Origin: Scortum barcoo
Lineage: Eukaryota > Chordata > Actinopteri > Centrarchiformes > Terapontidae
Direction: 5' to 3'
NCBI GenBank assembly: GCA_023238725.1
Contig: CM041536.1
Coordinates: 11,489,271-11,553,270 of the forward strand
Length of the DNA: 64,000 nucleotides
Both the position numbers and the translations under genes were made by a program. The notes under the pieces are model-generated. The model ran no database searches. It was not told the origin of the DNA and was given only the letters and a program-made list of their open reading frames with translations. Shown here one piece after another: positions 11,523 to 25,000 of this stretch. Numbering within the stretch: position 1 is the first letter of the stretch; every line of letters begins with the position of its first letter.

Positions 11523-14500
11523 TCATTTCATCCCAAGATGAAGGAGTTTCCTGTATGGCCCTGGTCCACCCCACAGGCCCCTGACATAAGAAAAATAAAC
11601 AACATTGATAAAATGTGGTATGATTCCTCACTTACCAGCTATTAACATGTTAGTAGTTACTGTATACACACCTTAGAAGCCCATGCCAATAGAGGTGAGG
11701 CATCACATCAGCTTTCATGTGGTACATGAGTCTTCTTTCTTTGGCTTGGTTGATGGGGAATGTTTCCAGTGGTTGTCCATTGTAGTCAAACTCTGCCAGA
11801 ATTACTGTGTTGTAGCTTGTAATCAATGGACATGAGGTGTAGCCATCATACTGCAAACAAGGAGTTCAAGATGATGTATTTGTGCATTTTCCAACAGAGA
11901 TATAGATATACCACTTTTCCAAATTGAAAACATGTATTACAGTTTATTTGCCACTTACCGCCTTATCTGGCTTCTCATTTTTCAGTATTTTGCTGATGGT
12001 TCTATTCAAGATGGCGGTTTGTGCAGCTGAGGATGAGATGACAAACAATGAGCTTTTTCAATAAATGTTTACATTCTTTTTTAGGAATCAAAAAGATGAA
12101 CGCTGTCCCAAATCTATTTATGGCTACAAAATATGTACTGCCTACTGATTGGTATATGTTTTTGCAGCATACTTAAAACCAACATACTTTTAACAAAAAA
12201 GATACAACACAATATGTGGAGCACCCGATATACATAAAATTCTGCCTTTGGAAATTCACTGCAAGTCAGACTTCACAAATACAAGGCAAACTGTCTTTCT
12301 TAAAATTGTCAACTTATTGTTTCCAAGGTCTTAACCACTAGCCGCAATTTGTTTGACTTTTTTCTCCAGGAAGGATTATATTTTCTTTGAGCATAGCATT
12401 GTGAAAGAAAATATCCATCAGCAGCATTTGTCAAAAATATAGTTGAGTGCTGCAGTATAAAGATTTTGCCTTCACTGGATCTAAGGGGCTAAACCAGGGC
12501 AACTTCTTTTTTCAGGGGCTTTTTGCAAAAAACAAAACTGTTGGAAAGGTAAAAGAAAAAGGCAAGGCAGCATAGCTATTCTTCAGTGCCTCAGCACTAG
12601 AAGTGCAAATGCAAAGTTTTTACCACCCACCATACATAAACAGTATCTCCTTATCATGAACAGGTCACTTGTCTATAACTGAGCTGACAAACACATCCAT
12701 GGATTTTAGACTCGTCATTTCACCAAAAAGGCTTGTCTATAGACTCTGGCCCCATCAGAACCGTAGCAAATTCCTATGCCTGCTCAGTGGCCCCATCTTC
12801 CCTTTTTAAGGAGTTTGTTATGGCAACGTGATCTTTTATTGGATGGGACAGCCATTTTTACAATATGTTAAACTGTTGTATGTAATTAATTTCATCACTA
12901 GGGGGCTTACTGAAGCAAGACACAAGAAGAAAAAAAACACAACTCTTAGCTCAACTGTCATCACTCTCACCTCAGCTGTACGTTGAGATTATTGCTTTGT
13001 AAAGTTTAGCATGCTTCAACGTGCTTCAATTAAAATATTCACTCAGTAATCAACAAGTTATCTTCTTCTGCATTAAATGTGATCTAAAGACAAACAGCTG
13101 GGGAGTGAAGTATCTTGCATGCATACACTGCATGTAAACATGATGAGCACAATAAAGCTAAATTCTTCACGACAGTCAGATTTCAGTTGTGTGGGAGGTG
13201 ATAAGCTCTGGTTTATGAATGTCATCATCATTGCCAGAAACTTTCCATCAGTTAATCCACAGTTGACAGACAGGAAATGGCACAAACACAGGAAGTTTAA
13301 ATGAGTTGGTTTTCACAATTTTTTGTCACGGGCTGAGCATTTCTTTATCATATGTAATGGTGCAATCAAACTCAAATGAGATACTGATACACGCCCACAG
13401 ATACTACTGAGAAGTGTCCCTAAGTTACAAGCTTTCATAGGGTGTGGTGTGTGTTTTTATGGTGTGTAAATATGTTATTGCACAATACACTCGCACGGGA
13501 AATTGCTAAAAGAACAAGCAGTTAATGAGATATAACTGCATGACTTGTATGCAACAACACAGTGCTTTCCAGTATTGCGCTAGCACAATGGTCAAACTGA
13601 TGACACAATAATTACTTACCAACAGCAGCCGCAGTTTTGGAAGTGGGCAGGTTGGTACAGTCTCCAATCCCGAACACATTTAGATAACGCTTGTGTTGGA
13701 GGTTGTCTTTGTTGACATCCACCCAGCCAGCCTCATCTGCGAGTGGGCTCCCCTTAATCACCAAATTGGGTCCCATTGGTGGTGTGACATGAAGCATTTC
13801 ATACTGATAAAGAACAGCAGAATTGAATAGTTTAATACAAAAAATATACCTATATATTAAGAGCTATTCACTGGAGTCTCTTTTTCTAATTTGGCTTATA
13901 GGTTAGATGTAGAGATGGAGATGTAGATGGAGAAAAAGTGTGTATGAGGCATAACAGACATGCACATTAACTGTACTTTTTAGGGACTCAAAGAGTAAGA
14001 AAATTTAATAGCACACAGTGGAATAGGCTGTACAAATCAGTGACTACTATATAACTATGTAAAAGGTACCTCAAACACTTTGGTTTCTCCTGGTTTGTCA
14101 AGATTTTCAAACACAGCTTCTTGCTTGTCTGGCCGCACTTCAATAAGGTTTTGCCTCAGGTTCACTTGTAGGTCACGGCGTTTCACAATGTCCCACAATG
14201 GGTCAGCATATTTCTTGATCGCAAAAAGCACGGGTAGCGATGTGTTGTATATTATGTTGGCCTTTGCCCTTTTTCCTGTCTTGGATAGAAACATAAATAT
14301 ATCTTTATTTAATTTGTAAACTTTAATTTGAGTCTAAATGAACTACATTACCATTACATTCCAAATGTAGGTACCTTTCTGAGATACGCATCTGATAGGT
14401 ACATGATCTTCTGTGGAGCTCCGCCACATTTCACAGGGGTATTTGGGAAAGTGAACACAGCGTTGCCCTCTTTGAAGTTCTGCAAGGCTTTCCATGTTTT

Positions 14501-16212
14501 CTCCACGGTTTGGACTGAGTAGTTTGACCCAATCTTTGGATGTTCAAATCCCTCTGGTAGTCCTTTGATCTACATATGAGTGTAAGATTCCTGGGATGTA
14601 ATTGACCTCATATACAACAGCAGAAGAGATAGAATTGGATGAACAAAACATTACTTCACCTTCTCATAATGGAGTTGTAAACCAAGAGCCACAATCAGAT
14701 ACTCATAGGAGATCTGTAATGCAAAAGAAAGTCTAAGTAAGGTGAGATGCACATGAATCATAATATCATTTAAAAAGAATCTTCTTCATATATAAACTAC
14801 CACATGACACCAAGCCAGTAGATGACATATTATTAAGCTGTTTTTATGGCTTCAAGACACGAGAGCAGACACACATCACAGTTAATACCTGTAGGTTACA
14901 TCTGTAGTAAGCACTTCATCACAGATTAGTTTATGACGTTAAAGTACAGTTTAAACATTAAAAGTAGTAGTAGTAGTACTAGTAAAAGTAGTAAATGATG
15001 ATGCACTTAGGGCAGAACATAAAAAATACTGAAAAGCCTTGAAAATTCCTATTTAATGTTAGCCTGTGACAAAAGGGTTAATTTAGCTAAAGCTAGCTGG
15101 CTCCTGGTTTGCTGAAATGTAGCTACCAAGTATAACAGTGTCACCTTTCTCTTCCCTTCAGTCATTTTATCATGATTCTCATCATAATAACCAATCAACC
15201 AAATCAAAGTGTCTCTAAATGTTGTATTAATGCCATGGTAATGTAACTGTATGGATTAATTAATTAAATTAGGCAATGCATTTAATTGTTCTGGCAGTTA
15301 AATGTGTCAAGATATAAAGCTAGTATAGTTGTATTTGTATATGTCAAGATTTGTATCAGGATATGACACTGACAATCATAACATAACCATTTGACTGACC
15401 GGCCCCAGGTTTTAGGTTCCTATAAGCTAAAATGCAATATGGCATTCTCATTTTATGATATTAAAGTGTAAAAGACTTTGGAATTTGAATTTACAACCAG
15501 TCAAATTAGAGGGGTTTTGTTTTCACCCAAAAATGGGCGGTGCATGACACAAGGAGAAAGTACTCAGATGGGCTGCTCACAACTACATACACACCGTCAG
15601 ATAACAGTTTCTTAAAGTAAACATACTTCAGTCCCATCGTCTGTGCGGACGGTGTTTTTGTCTGGGTTTATTTCCTGAACTTTAGATTTCACCCACTTCA
15701 CTCCAGATGGCATAACACTCGCGGTGGAACGACCTGATGAGGATAGAGTCTTTGCGCCAGCACCAACCAGGGTCCATATTGGCTGATAGTAGTGCATCTG
15801 AAAAAAAAAGAAGAAAAATTGTTAGGACACCTTTACCATGATGGTGTAAAATCCCGTTATCTTTTCAAGGGACAGTATCATAAAGATGTAAAACATAAAA
15901 TCAGAGTTGAATGAAAGACAGCCAGCATCATAATTTGTTGTTTGTACTGTGTTTGTGTGATACAAAAAGAGAGGCACGTCAAATAAAGAACAAAATCTAC
16001 CGGATCCTTGCCTCACTGGGCTCCACGACAGCCACGTTCTCTGCTCCCATCATCCTTTTCATCCGTGCGCTCATTGAAATGCCTCCACTTCCTCCTCCGA
16101 GCACAAGCATTTTATAATGCTGTTTAGCAGAGGCACGGCTGCTTGTGTGGAGATAAGAGATAGCAATGCCTGTGGGGTGGCACTGCCTTAGACGACGCAG
16201 TGCAGCCATCAT
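11523..16212 (-). CDS. sqor: Sulfide:quinone oxidoreductase, mitochondrial
   Basis: Nine coding exons: 16012-16212, 15627-15797, 14660-14713, 14375-14569, 14070-14279, 13620-13803, 11959-12026, 11672-11850, 11523-11580. They total 1320 bp, or 439 aa (human about 450), with all phases matching. The enzyme oxidises hydrogen sulfide at the inner mitochondrial membrane, passing electrons through FAD to ubiquinone and sulfur to glutathione or another acceptor. Visible features are an Arg/Ser-rich presequence (residues 1-30), the dinucleotide-binding GGGSGG (39-44), VGAGAK, the two redox cysteines in VKCGGAPQK (C190) and YTSCPL (C368), and the second FAD contact FGIGDCTNLPTSK (about 322-334). The C-terminus WGGP..RKLLHLGMK matches the family membrane-anchoring tail. 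Start: MMA at 16212/16209, just after an acceptor. The first coding exon ends at a GC donor (GAG|GCAAGG). The nearby GT would add 11 bp and break the frame, so GC-AG splicing is required. Confidence 0.96.
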
Positions 16213-16954
16213 GTATCTTAACAACAAGGACAAGTCATTTTGGTTGGCGAGAGTTAAGTCATAATGTTCAGGACTCCAACGTACACAATCTGCCAACAAC
16301 CCGCACTTCCCATTTTGTTGCTCCACATTTACATTTTGACTACCAGAAGAAGGCAACTAGCTTTACACCGATGATTACTGTAATTAACCCAAATGTGGTT
16401 TAAGAGTTGGATCACTTTTCTGAGCAGGTTTTAAACATCTTTTTCCCCCATCAGCTTAAATATATATTGTTCTAACATGTAAAATGAGAACAATAAGGTC
16501 ATGATTTTGATTGAGGCTTAACCACCCACAGCTCATGTAATAAGGGGCTATCCCAGATGAACTGGCCACAAAACACACACAAAATAGTTGTTTAAGGTGA
16601 CTTTTCTTGACAAGTTGTAGAGTAAGATTTTGCATAATAAGGTGACCTGCTTTCAGTGTGTCTGAGATTTTGACATATGCTTTTCAGTCTATGCCCTAGT
16701 TTGACAGACACCAGAGATCCTCAGGGCTGTAGCACACATACACCAAACATACAATAATAAAGCTATGTCACTTTAATTTGGGGGTGTTCAGGTCTTCTTT
16801 AAAGCCTAAAAGGAGCGAAGTTGTTGCTGGTGCATGCTGCGTATTAAACAGAACCTCCATAACAAGCTTTCCAGCACATACGTACAGCGGACATGACATT
16901 CAGGTACAGTTTCGCACTGTCACGTCGAAAAAGACAGACGTATACGTTGCTTAC

Positions 16955-17230
16955 CCTGACCAGCACTCCTGTTAACCGCCTGCTTTACCGTCAGTTCAGA
17001 AAAATATGTCCCAGGGGAGATCAGTCCGACCTGCTTTCACTCTGCTGGGGCAGGAGTGGCTCCAGCAGTCTCAGACGTTCACTCAGCGTGAACTTAGTTT
17101 GTCCAGCGACGTTCGTTCCGCCTCCTCGACCAATCAGAAGCGTTCATTATTAACTGCCACTTCAGCTCAACGTTCTAGAATTTGCTTAAACTTCATATAT
17201 CGGTTAACGGAGCGGAGTCACGTTCAGGAA
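16955..17230 (-). promoter_or_regulatory. sqor: sqor promoter and probable 5' untranslated exon
   Basis: A strong minus-strand donor (CAGG|GTAAGC) lies at 16954/16955. Upstream of it is moderately CpG-containing sequence with an inverted CCAAT box (CCAATCAG at about 17131 on the plus strand, hence ATTGG on the transcribed strand). The first coding exon begins after an acceptor at 16217, so an untranslated exon here would be spliced to it. The exact start site is not visible. Confidence 0.55.
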
Positions 17231-20200
17231 ACGTCTCCGGAGAGCTTCAGTTTCATCACCAGCTTGTAGAAAAGTTGGCAAATTTGGACCATTGGACGTG
17301 TCCTTAATGTTCCTGAGGGTGGGCGTGTTTGGATGTAAATGGGCACTGAGGTATGCTGTCAGATACGGTTACAAAACAAACTGGTGCGTAGTTGACTCTT
17401 AATTTTGTAAACTGAGTAAAACGGGCAGTGATAGAAATCTCTGATTTTCCTGTTTTACATGAATGCAGCATTGTAGAATGTAGAATGTGATTTCCATAGA
17501 AACCGCTGTCATTCCAACAAAAGCAGGAAAGTGCATTAGGTCATTATGGCTGTTTGATTGTAAGCAAAGATACAAGACATTAGGTTTTTTATTGGAGAAA
17601 CTTTATGTTCACAAATCTAAATGTCTTAATTTAGCCCCATCTTTTAAGTTATTTCTAGTTGAAGTTGTTATTTTGAGTCCCCCAAATTTTTAACAAAGAA
17701 TAACTGCATGTCAACAGCTTAAAATTTACTGAGAAATGTTTGTCTGGTCGTCTAAATAAATCTACAGTTTAGTCAACTAGGTAACTTTACCATTTGGTAA
17801 AGTGACATGTCAAAATTATTAGTGATTGCTAACTCTCAGTAGCACTGATCTTATAAATAAAGTTTTTAATATCGATCTAACGTTTGACTGCAAAGCAGCT
17901 GATTCTAGCCATTCAAATGTGTAAAGTGAGCGAGTGTTAATCAAAGACAAATCCAGCAACCAGCTACGTTACAGTCTAGACAGAAAAGTTAAGCTCAGGC
18001 AAATCAACACAACAGCAAAGTTAACTACATCCTGGACAGCAGCACTGAACACTGACCAACCACCAACCAATCATGTAAAGATGATGATTTGCATTTAAAT
18101 AAATGTTTGTTAAGTTGGTTTCTATTGCCGAATGATGGTGACTGAGCCTATGGCCACAAAGCCATTGCATTTGCAGAATTATGACCTGGGCCTCTGCGGC
18201 AGTTTTCCTGGAAAAATCACCTGCAGCACAAAGTTAGGTTTTTTTATCAAGACTTTTAACACCACAGACTTGCTCTTCAGTTCACCCGTACATCAAGTTG
18301 AATACTGTTTTATTTCAGTCTCTGCTAGCGTTGTGAGTAAATGGTTACTGTGGCCAAACAAACAAAGAAAAGGTAGATGACATCAGACTTCACCACTTCT
18401 AGCCAACAAAAAATGATCAACCTTGATTTTTTTTTGTTCATTCTAGACAGGCACAGATGGCTTACTCTCATTACTTTGAATAAAAAAGTATTGGTGTATT
18501 GCTGTAAAATTACCAGGATTTTGAAGACAACATGAGCCCCTTACCCTATAGATTCCAATTACAGCAACTTTAAAACTGGACCCAGGTAAGATGACCTTGT
18601 ATGGTTTGATCCTGACACATCACATCTATTGTTTTATATTTGTGATTGAAAGCACCAAGCTACAGGGCAAACTCAACTCCCTCAATCATCAAATAACTAT
18701 GGCTCCAATATATTTTTATGACTTGCCAGTGTCCTGTGCATGCCCAGACAGGATTTATGTCAAGGAAATGGTGGCTCAATAGATGCAGTCTCATACATAA
18801 GATAAAAACTAAAGTTGCAGCTTTGAGATCAATATCTAACTTTAAATCAGCCACAGGAAAATATATTTTCATCATCATGACTTTGCTTGATTGTACTCAT
18901 CAAACTGGTTTAACTGGTTCAGATTTTGTCTTACAAATTGCCTCGAGTTGTTTTAATTCTATATAAATATGTCCACGGTGTTGTTAAGTTGTGTCACAGT
19001 TTTCCCACACTGAGTGCAGCATAATTGGAGAATGAGTTGCTGTGCCATAAAGAATAAACAGCTGTGTCCTTTGGAGCAGTGTAATTCCTTTGTAATGAGA
19101 ACATCAGGTGGTTTTATATCCCCTACAGGCTCGGCCTCACCCTCTGCACACCTGTTGATCTATTACACAGTAAAGAAACACTATAGTTCTGTTTCCAGAA
19201 GAACATTCAGGAGTAAGAAAAGGCATAACTGAGATTATTGTGAAAAATGTAGGTGCACAACTTTCAGTTAGAATAGAGAGTTTCACATTTAGAGATTATT
19301 TTTATTTATTTTACTCAGTCATTTAATACTTAGTCAAGCTTGTGCTTTATAGCAGTCATTTTGCTATTTTGAAAGGGAAACAAGGAAACAAGCCAGGATT
19401 CACTATGTTGCCCACATCATGTTGTCAAGGAAATAAAGAGAGACCAGTTTAGTTATAATTGACTGTCCTAGGGCTTTATTAACAAAACAGTCATTCATTT
19501 GATTTAACATCAAGAACAGTATATAATAAAAAGCCATGTAAATACTAACCAATATAAATAAAACCATGTGTACAGAGGTGTTATAGTTTGTGAAGTTGAA
19601 GATTTAGACTAATGAACAATAATGAACAATTTGTACTATAAATAAATAAGAAGCATACATGGATAACTTTTATGTTCCTTAGAGGCATCCAGGCGACAAT
19701 CCATGGAAGAAGAAAATGGGATGTCATTCACCTGATCTGAAAAATGTAATAAAGTTTATGACACTGGAAAGATTCACAAATACAAGCTCCATCTGTCCTG
19801 TCTAAATCTAATAAGGCTGCGCCTGAGAGTTGTGACTGTGTACTGTAGGTGACGCTTCTTTGTTATTTCCCACATTCAATCAGTGATAAGGACTCCATGC
19901 TGTACTTACAGCATTATGTTGTATACCTTTGTCATTTTTCCCATGTTAAATATGGAATTCACTAAGTAATTGCCAGAGATAAATTTACAAAAACCAGAAA
20001 GAATGAGTCTGATGCCAGGTAAAGCGTGATCAGGTTTGCATTAACAGCATCTCTGATATTGGATATACTGGAGGTTTTTTTAAAATGTTGTATTTTACTT
20101 GATTTTATGCATTGTATGTATCTTTTTTTTTTTTTTTTACTTTTTTATTAGCATTCAGTAGGTTTTATTTTCCATCTCATGTAAATGTATTTTTTTATTT

Positions 20201-20284
20201 TCATCTTTTTTCATTCATTTTTAACTCATTTCTACTTTCATCTTATTTTTTATGTTCATTCTGTTGATTTTCACGTGAAACACT

Positions 20285-20392
20285 CACTGCATGTAATTTC
20301 CATATTGCAAAGCACTTTGACCTGCATTTCTTGTATTAAAGGTGATACACAAGTAAAGTTTATTATTGTCGTTATTATCATTTGTCCATCCT
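20285..20392 (+). repeat. Retrotransposon 3' tail fragment
   Basis: The sequence GCAAAGCACTTTGACCTGC..., followed by a GGTGATACACAAGTAAAGTTTATTATTGT stretch, is the common 3' end of a fish non-LTR/SINE lineage. It finishes in a (TTATTA)-like tail. The exact family is not assigned. Confidence 0.55.
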
Positions 20393-21224
20393 TTTTATGT
20401 CATTAAGAGTAGACAATGTGTACCTAATATACTGTCCAATGTTTATAGTGATAAATACTTTATTGTGGTAGATAAAAGAGTTTATAGTAATGAAGGCAAT
20501 ACTAAACAAGTGATATCCAAGCAGATATCACCAGTCAGTCATAGTCATCATTTATTTGCCTTGACAATGACAGGTCCAATATGGGGATTTATTTCATTAC
20601 AACTCTGCAGCTGTGTGCTTTTATTCACTTAAAACGCATTTTACTCATTAACTATGATGACAATGCAGCCGAAACCTTGAATGTCACATTGTCAGATAAA
20701 ATTCAGATAAGAGAAAAGACAAAAGAGAGTGTGACGCCACACTCATGACCTGAAGATAAGGATGGAGAACTCTGAGACTGACACCACTAGATGTTTATAC
20801 TCTCAACAGTAATATAGGTAATATAAATATTAAATACAGCCATCAGCTTGTCTGTTTATTTTGCTTGGGTTTTAGTTTAAACCTTGATTACACCTGCTGC
20901 GCTCCAGATGGCAGCTGCCACACAAACAGACCGACAACACCAGTGTGAATGCTGGCTGACAGAAACACTGACAACCAGGAACCAGATCAGCTTAAAGGCA
21001 TAAGTTCATGTCTGCAGTGAGCTCGGGCTTTAAAAAACAGAGACCGAATGGGGGCGCTGTAATCACAGTTTCAACTCGGATGGTATGCTGTGTGAAGTTG
21101 TATGATAGAGTATTTTCTTCCCCCTTCTGTCTCATATTTAGCATAAATCCCATAGAAAATCAGTAGCTGCACCTTAAAATTCAAAATGTGATTTAATCAA
21201 TGAAAATGCACCAGTGAAGAAGAG

Positions 21225-21262
21225 CTAAATTCAAGAATCAAGAATCTTTATTGTCATCATGT
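21225..21262 (-). repeat. LINE-like 3' tail, reverse orientation
   Basis: CAAGAATCAAGAATCTTTATTGTCAT is the reverse complement of the tail seen at 5675-5720, indicating another copy of the same element on the minus strand. Confidence 0.5.
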
Positions 21263-21737
21263 TTTCACATAGCGAAATTAAGATGGGTGACTTCCAGCTT
21301 TAAACTAAAATATATATGAAAATATGTAATATGTACATAAATGTCTAAAGATTTAAAGGTCTAAATTATATGTGTGTGTATACATATGATATATTTAGGG
21401 GCATATATTCACCAGTCACGTAACAGCCCACAACAGGCCTATGAAAAGATGCTGTTATAAAAATCTAACAGTTTGGTTTCCTCGTTGTTTTTGATGACTG
21501 AACTGAATCTGCTGTTTGGAGGAGAGCCGGAGTGAAGCCACATCTTTGTGTTGTGAAAACGTGATGTCAGGTCCTTAGGGGGGCGACATTTAAAACTGAT
21601 GCAACTACACCACACCTGGGCGAGGGAGCTGATTTTTACGAGATTTATTTGAACGTGCATTTGATTATCATTTGTGCCAAAAGCCTGTGATTGTGTTTGA
21701 ATGTGTGTAAAGAAATTAGATGGGAATTTCTTTTACA

Positions 21738-21950
21738 CACATTTGGAGGGAGGGAGAGAGAGAGAGACACAGAGAGAGATGCTCATTGCAGCACGCACAC
21801 CCACACACACTCTTTCTCTCTCTCTCTCACACACACACACACACGCTCGTCGCTCATCACTGAGTTGATTTCTGCACAGTCTCCACACGTTTCTCTCTCG
21901 GACTGCCTGCACCATTTCCACGCCGTCTTCTTCTTCTTCTTCTTCTTCAG
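21738..21950. repeat. GA, CA, CT and CTT simple repeats in the atp8b4 promoter/5' UTR region
   Basis: A (GA)n run near 21748-21780, a mixed CT/CA run at 21800-21843 and a (CTT)n run at 21926-21948 lie 130-350 bases before the first coding ATG. Such purine/pyrimidine runs are common near teleost promoters. Confidence 0.85.
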
Positions 21951-22084
21951 AGGAGGAGGCTCTCCTCTTCGCTCACATGAGTCAATCCCTGTCTGGCGGT
22001 TCGTAATCAGGATGAGGAGGTGATAATGTTTGCTGCGGATACATGTGGTGCTCCATGTAGATGAGCCACTGAATGACAGGATAC

Positions 22085-25000
22085 ATGGAGACAACACAAG
22101 ACTGCGCCCGGGACAAACTTGAGCAAGGTAAGAAAAATCCAGCGTTTATACTGAGCACAAACGCAAAAGACACCCTCAGACACACACAGTGTGTGCATCT
22201 CGTTTAGGATACACTCCCACCTTTGTGTCTCTCTCCTGGGATCCTTTTGCCAAGGAGATAAACCTCAGCTGGGGGAAACCTTCCGCTGCTCACGCCTACA
22301 GTTTAATTAAAGTTGCTTGTCTGAGCAGAAAAGACACCTCTTTGCTTCCCCTGTGTTGCCTCAGATGTCACATCATTTATCGCACAGTCTGACTCCTCAT
22401 CCTCCTCCTTCACCCCCCCACTGCACTGCAATACTACCTCCCCCCCATGTGCAAAACGCCCAGCTCCACACAAATGACTAATGGCGATTTCTTCTTCCAG
22501 TGGTGCGGAAAGTATTCAGACCTTTAAAGTAAGCAAATGAGGCAAAGTAAAAATACTCCATTACAAGTAAAATTCCTGCAGTGAACATGCCACACGAGTA
22601 AATTAATAATCACCAGCAATATACACTTAAAATTAAAAAGTAAAAGTACTCACAGGAAGAAAAAGAAAAAATCTGCAAGAGTGAATTATTATTACTGATG
22701 CATTTAAGTTCAAGAAGCATTTTATTGTTGTAGTTACAGGATTTAATGCTAAATGTATCAGTTTTATATATGTTTGGATATCTTAAACTATGATAATTCA
22801 TCAGTTTCCATGGGCTCATCGCCCAGTATCTGTAATGTGAGTAGTGTGTAGCTAAAACTGTGAAATAAATGTGGAGCAAAAAGTATATTTCTCTCTAAAT
22901 TCTGCTGGAGCACAAGTAAAAAGTAGCATAAAGTTAAAGTATTTCCGAATACAAATTACATTTTATTTAATTGAACATACTGACTGACTGCCTTTCACCC
23001 CACATGGCATTTAGGGAAACCCTCAGGAGGTCCCCGGAGAAGATGGCATTCTGGAGGAGAAATACTCACATTGGTAAGATTTTCTCTTTTTGTCTAGATC
23101 CAAAGCAATGCAGCAGAAAACAACAAAAAACATGAGTGTTGGACTGGTTGCAGGTTTAAGGTGTGTAAAATGTAAAAAAACCAAAAACAAACAAAAAAGC
23201 TAAAAATGAAATTGTAATCAGCATTAGACACAGATTGAGGTGACTTTGGGCCTCACATACTCCCATGTTTCTGAATTGTATTCAATTGTCTTTAAATTCT
23301 TCAATGATATATGTTTTAGATTAATTAAAAGACAAGAAGAGAAACATTTGAGTATAGTTATTGTGTTGTCATCAATTTTGGAAGAAATATTTCCTCTGGT
23401 TCCTCAACCTGATTATCTAAATGCTTCCTCTATCGACGTTTGACTCAGGAGGAATATTGTCTGAATTATTTCCTGAGGCATTTTTAAATCGTTTCACTGA
23501 ATGATTTCACCAGAAGCTGCTCAGACTTGCAGGCTTGCTCAACAGTCTCCTGAAAAAAGGAAAAAAATAAAACAGGTTCCTCCCAGAAACAAGTCTGTGA
23601 AAACATAAGTTTGTACTGCATTAGAAAAATAATGTTGTATTTACACACCTTGTAATTAAATGTTTAAGCAGACCAAAGCCTTTGAACAGTAAACGTCTTC
23701 CTTAATAATTAATTGGCACAGTAACTGATAGCAGGACGAGGGCAGACTGTTGTGTGAGGAAGTCTATCTTGTTGCAGCCCTGTGTATGTGCATTATGCAT
23801 AATTTAACAATGATTTAACTGTCTTTGGAAACTCATTCAGGCATTGCTTTATGTCAAAAGTTTAGAGCGCCTTGATAAATGGCTTCATCATATCACAGGT
23901 AACTGGCATTTGTGTCATAGGTGAGTGAATCTATTCCTTGTTGAGGCAGTTAAAAAAGCAAAAAACATGACTGAGCATGACAGTGAAGCATCACTTTGAC
24001 GTGTGAGCCATGAGATGAATGCCAAAGCTGTCATTGTGGTTGAAGTCTTTAGTTCCTGTGTGAAATAAGGGAACAAGCTCAGACAGAGTCCACATGAGAC
24101 ACACACGCACACCTTTAGCCGTTGTGTTTTATCAGTCCCATGAAGTAGACTTGCCTGCATCAGATGGTAGATCAACCATATGAATGTGCTGTGGTGGATT
24201 TATGTGCATAAACAAAGGCTCACCTGTCATGATCCTGCTATAAGTACAAGTAAACAAGAGAAATGATTAATATCCATACAGAGAGACCAAAGCATAAGAC
24301 CAAAAGCTGTACAAGTTTTGCATAATTGTGATACATTATCAATTACTAATAAATGGGTGGGTAATGTTCAAAATCTTTTGGAAAACACATTGCTTTGCTT
24401 TATCAAAAGAATTACATGAAAAAATTGAAACCACTCTCATGTCTGTCTGCTAAACATGTAAGCTTATCTTAGCATAAAGACTGGAAACAGAGGGAAACAG
24501 CTAGCCTGGCTCTGTTGAAAAGTAACTAAATCTTCCCATCAGCTCCTCTGAAGCTCACTGATTAATGTGTTACATCTCGCTCCATGAGTGTTGTTGTCAG
24601 GTGAGGTTGCCAGGCAACCAGTAGAGACTCAGGAAGTAACTGCACCTGGCCTAGAAATAGTCACGCACATAATCAACAACTTGTCACTTTTAATAAACAA
24701 AAGTGATGTGGCGTGTGTGAGCTCCGTAAGAGCTGGTGGGCAGATTTTGCTGTCTTTGAACAGTCAGGCCAGCTGCTTCCAGTCTTCATGCCTTCACCTG
24801 TGCTGGCTTTATATTTACAGGGCAGACATGAGAGTGAGAGTAAGTATGTGTTTCCAAAATGTTGCACTTCTTAAAACTGCTGTTTTTACATATTAAGTTC
24901 AGTCTTTCACAAATAGTATGACTCAGAACAGTTATAATGTTTTTATTGCTTTGGAGGGAACTTTCATATGATAATCCTGATTATGTTACATCTATTTTAG

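Larger units (their letters stand above)
17300..21650. other. Intergenic between the divergent sqor and atp8b4 genes
   Basis: This is AT-rich sequence with no exon that joins to either neighbour. It holds a poly-T tract near 20120-20138, a LINE-like tail at 20285-20392 and another, reversed, at 21225-21262. Several 60-90 codon ORFs occur but show no splice sites in phase, no familiar motifs and no codon bias. I see nothing else I can support. Confidence 0.6.

Noticed and set aside
17487..19232. Several 60-80 codon ORFs between sqor and atp8b4
   Set aside because: No acceptor or donor in phase, no hydrophobic, domain or motif pattern, and AT-rich codon use like the surrounding non-coding DNA.
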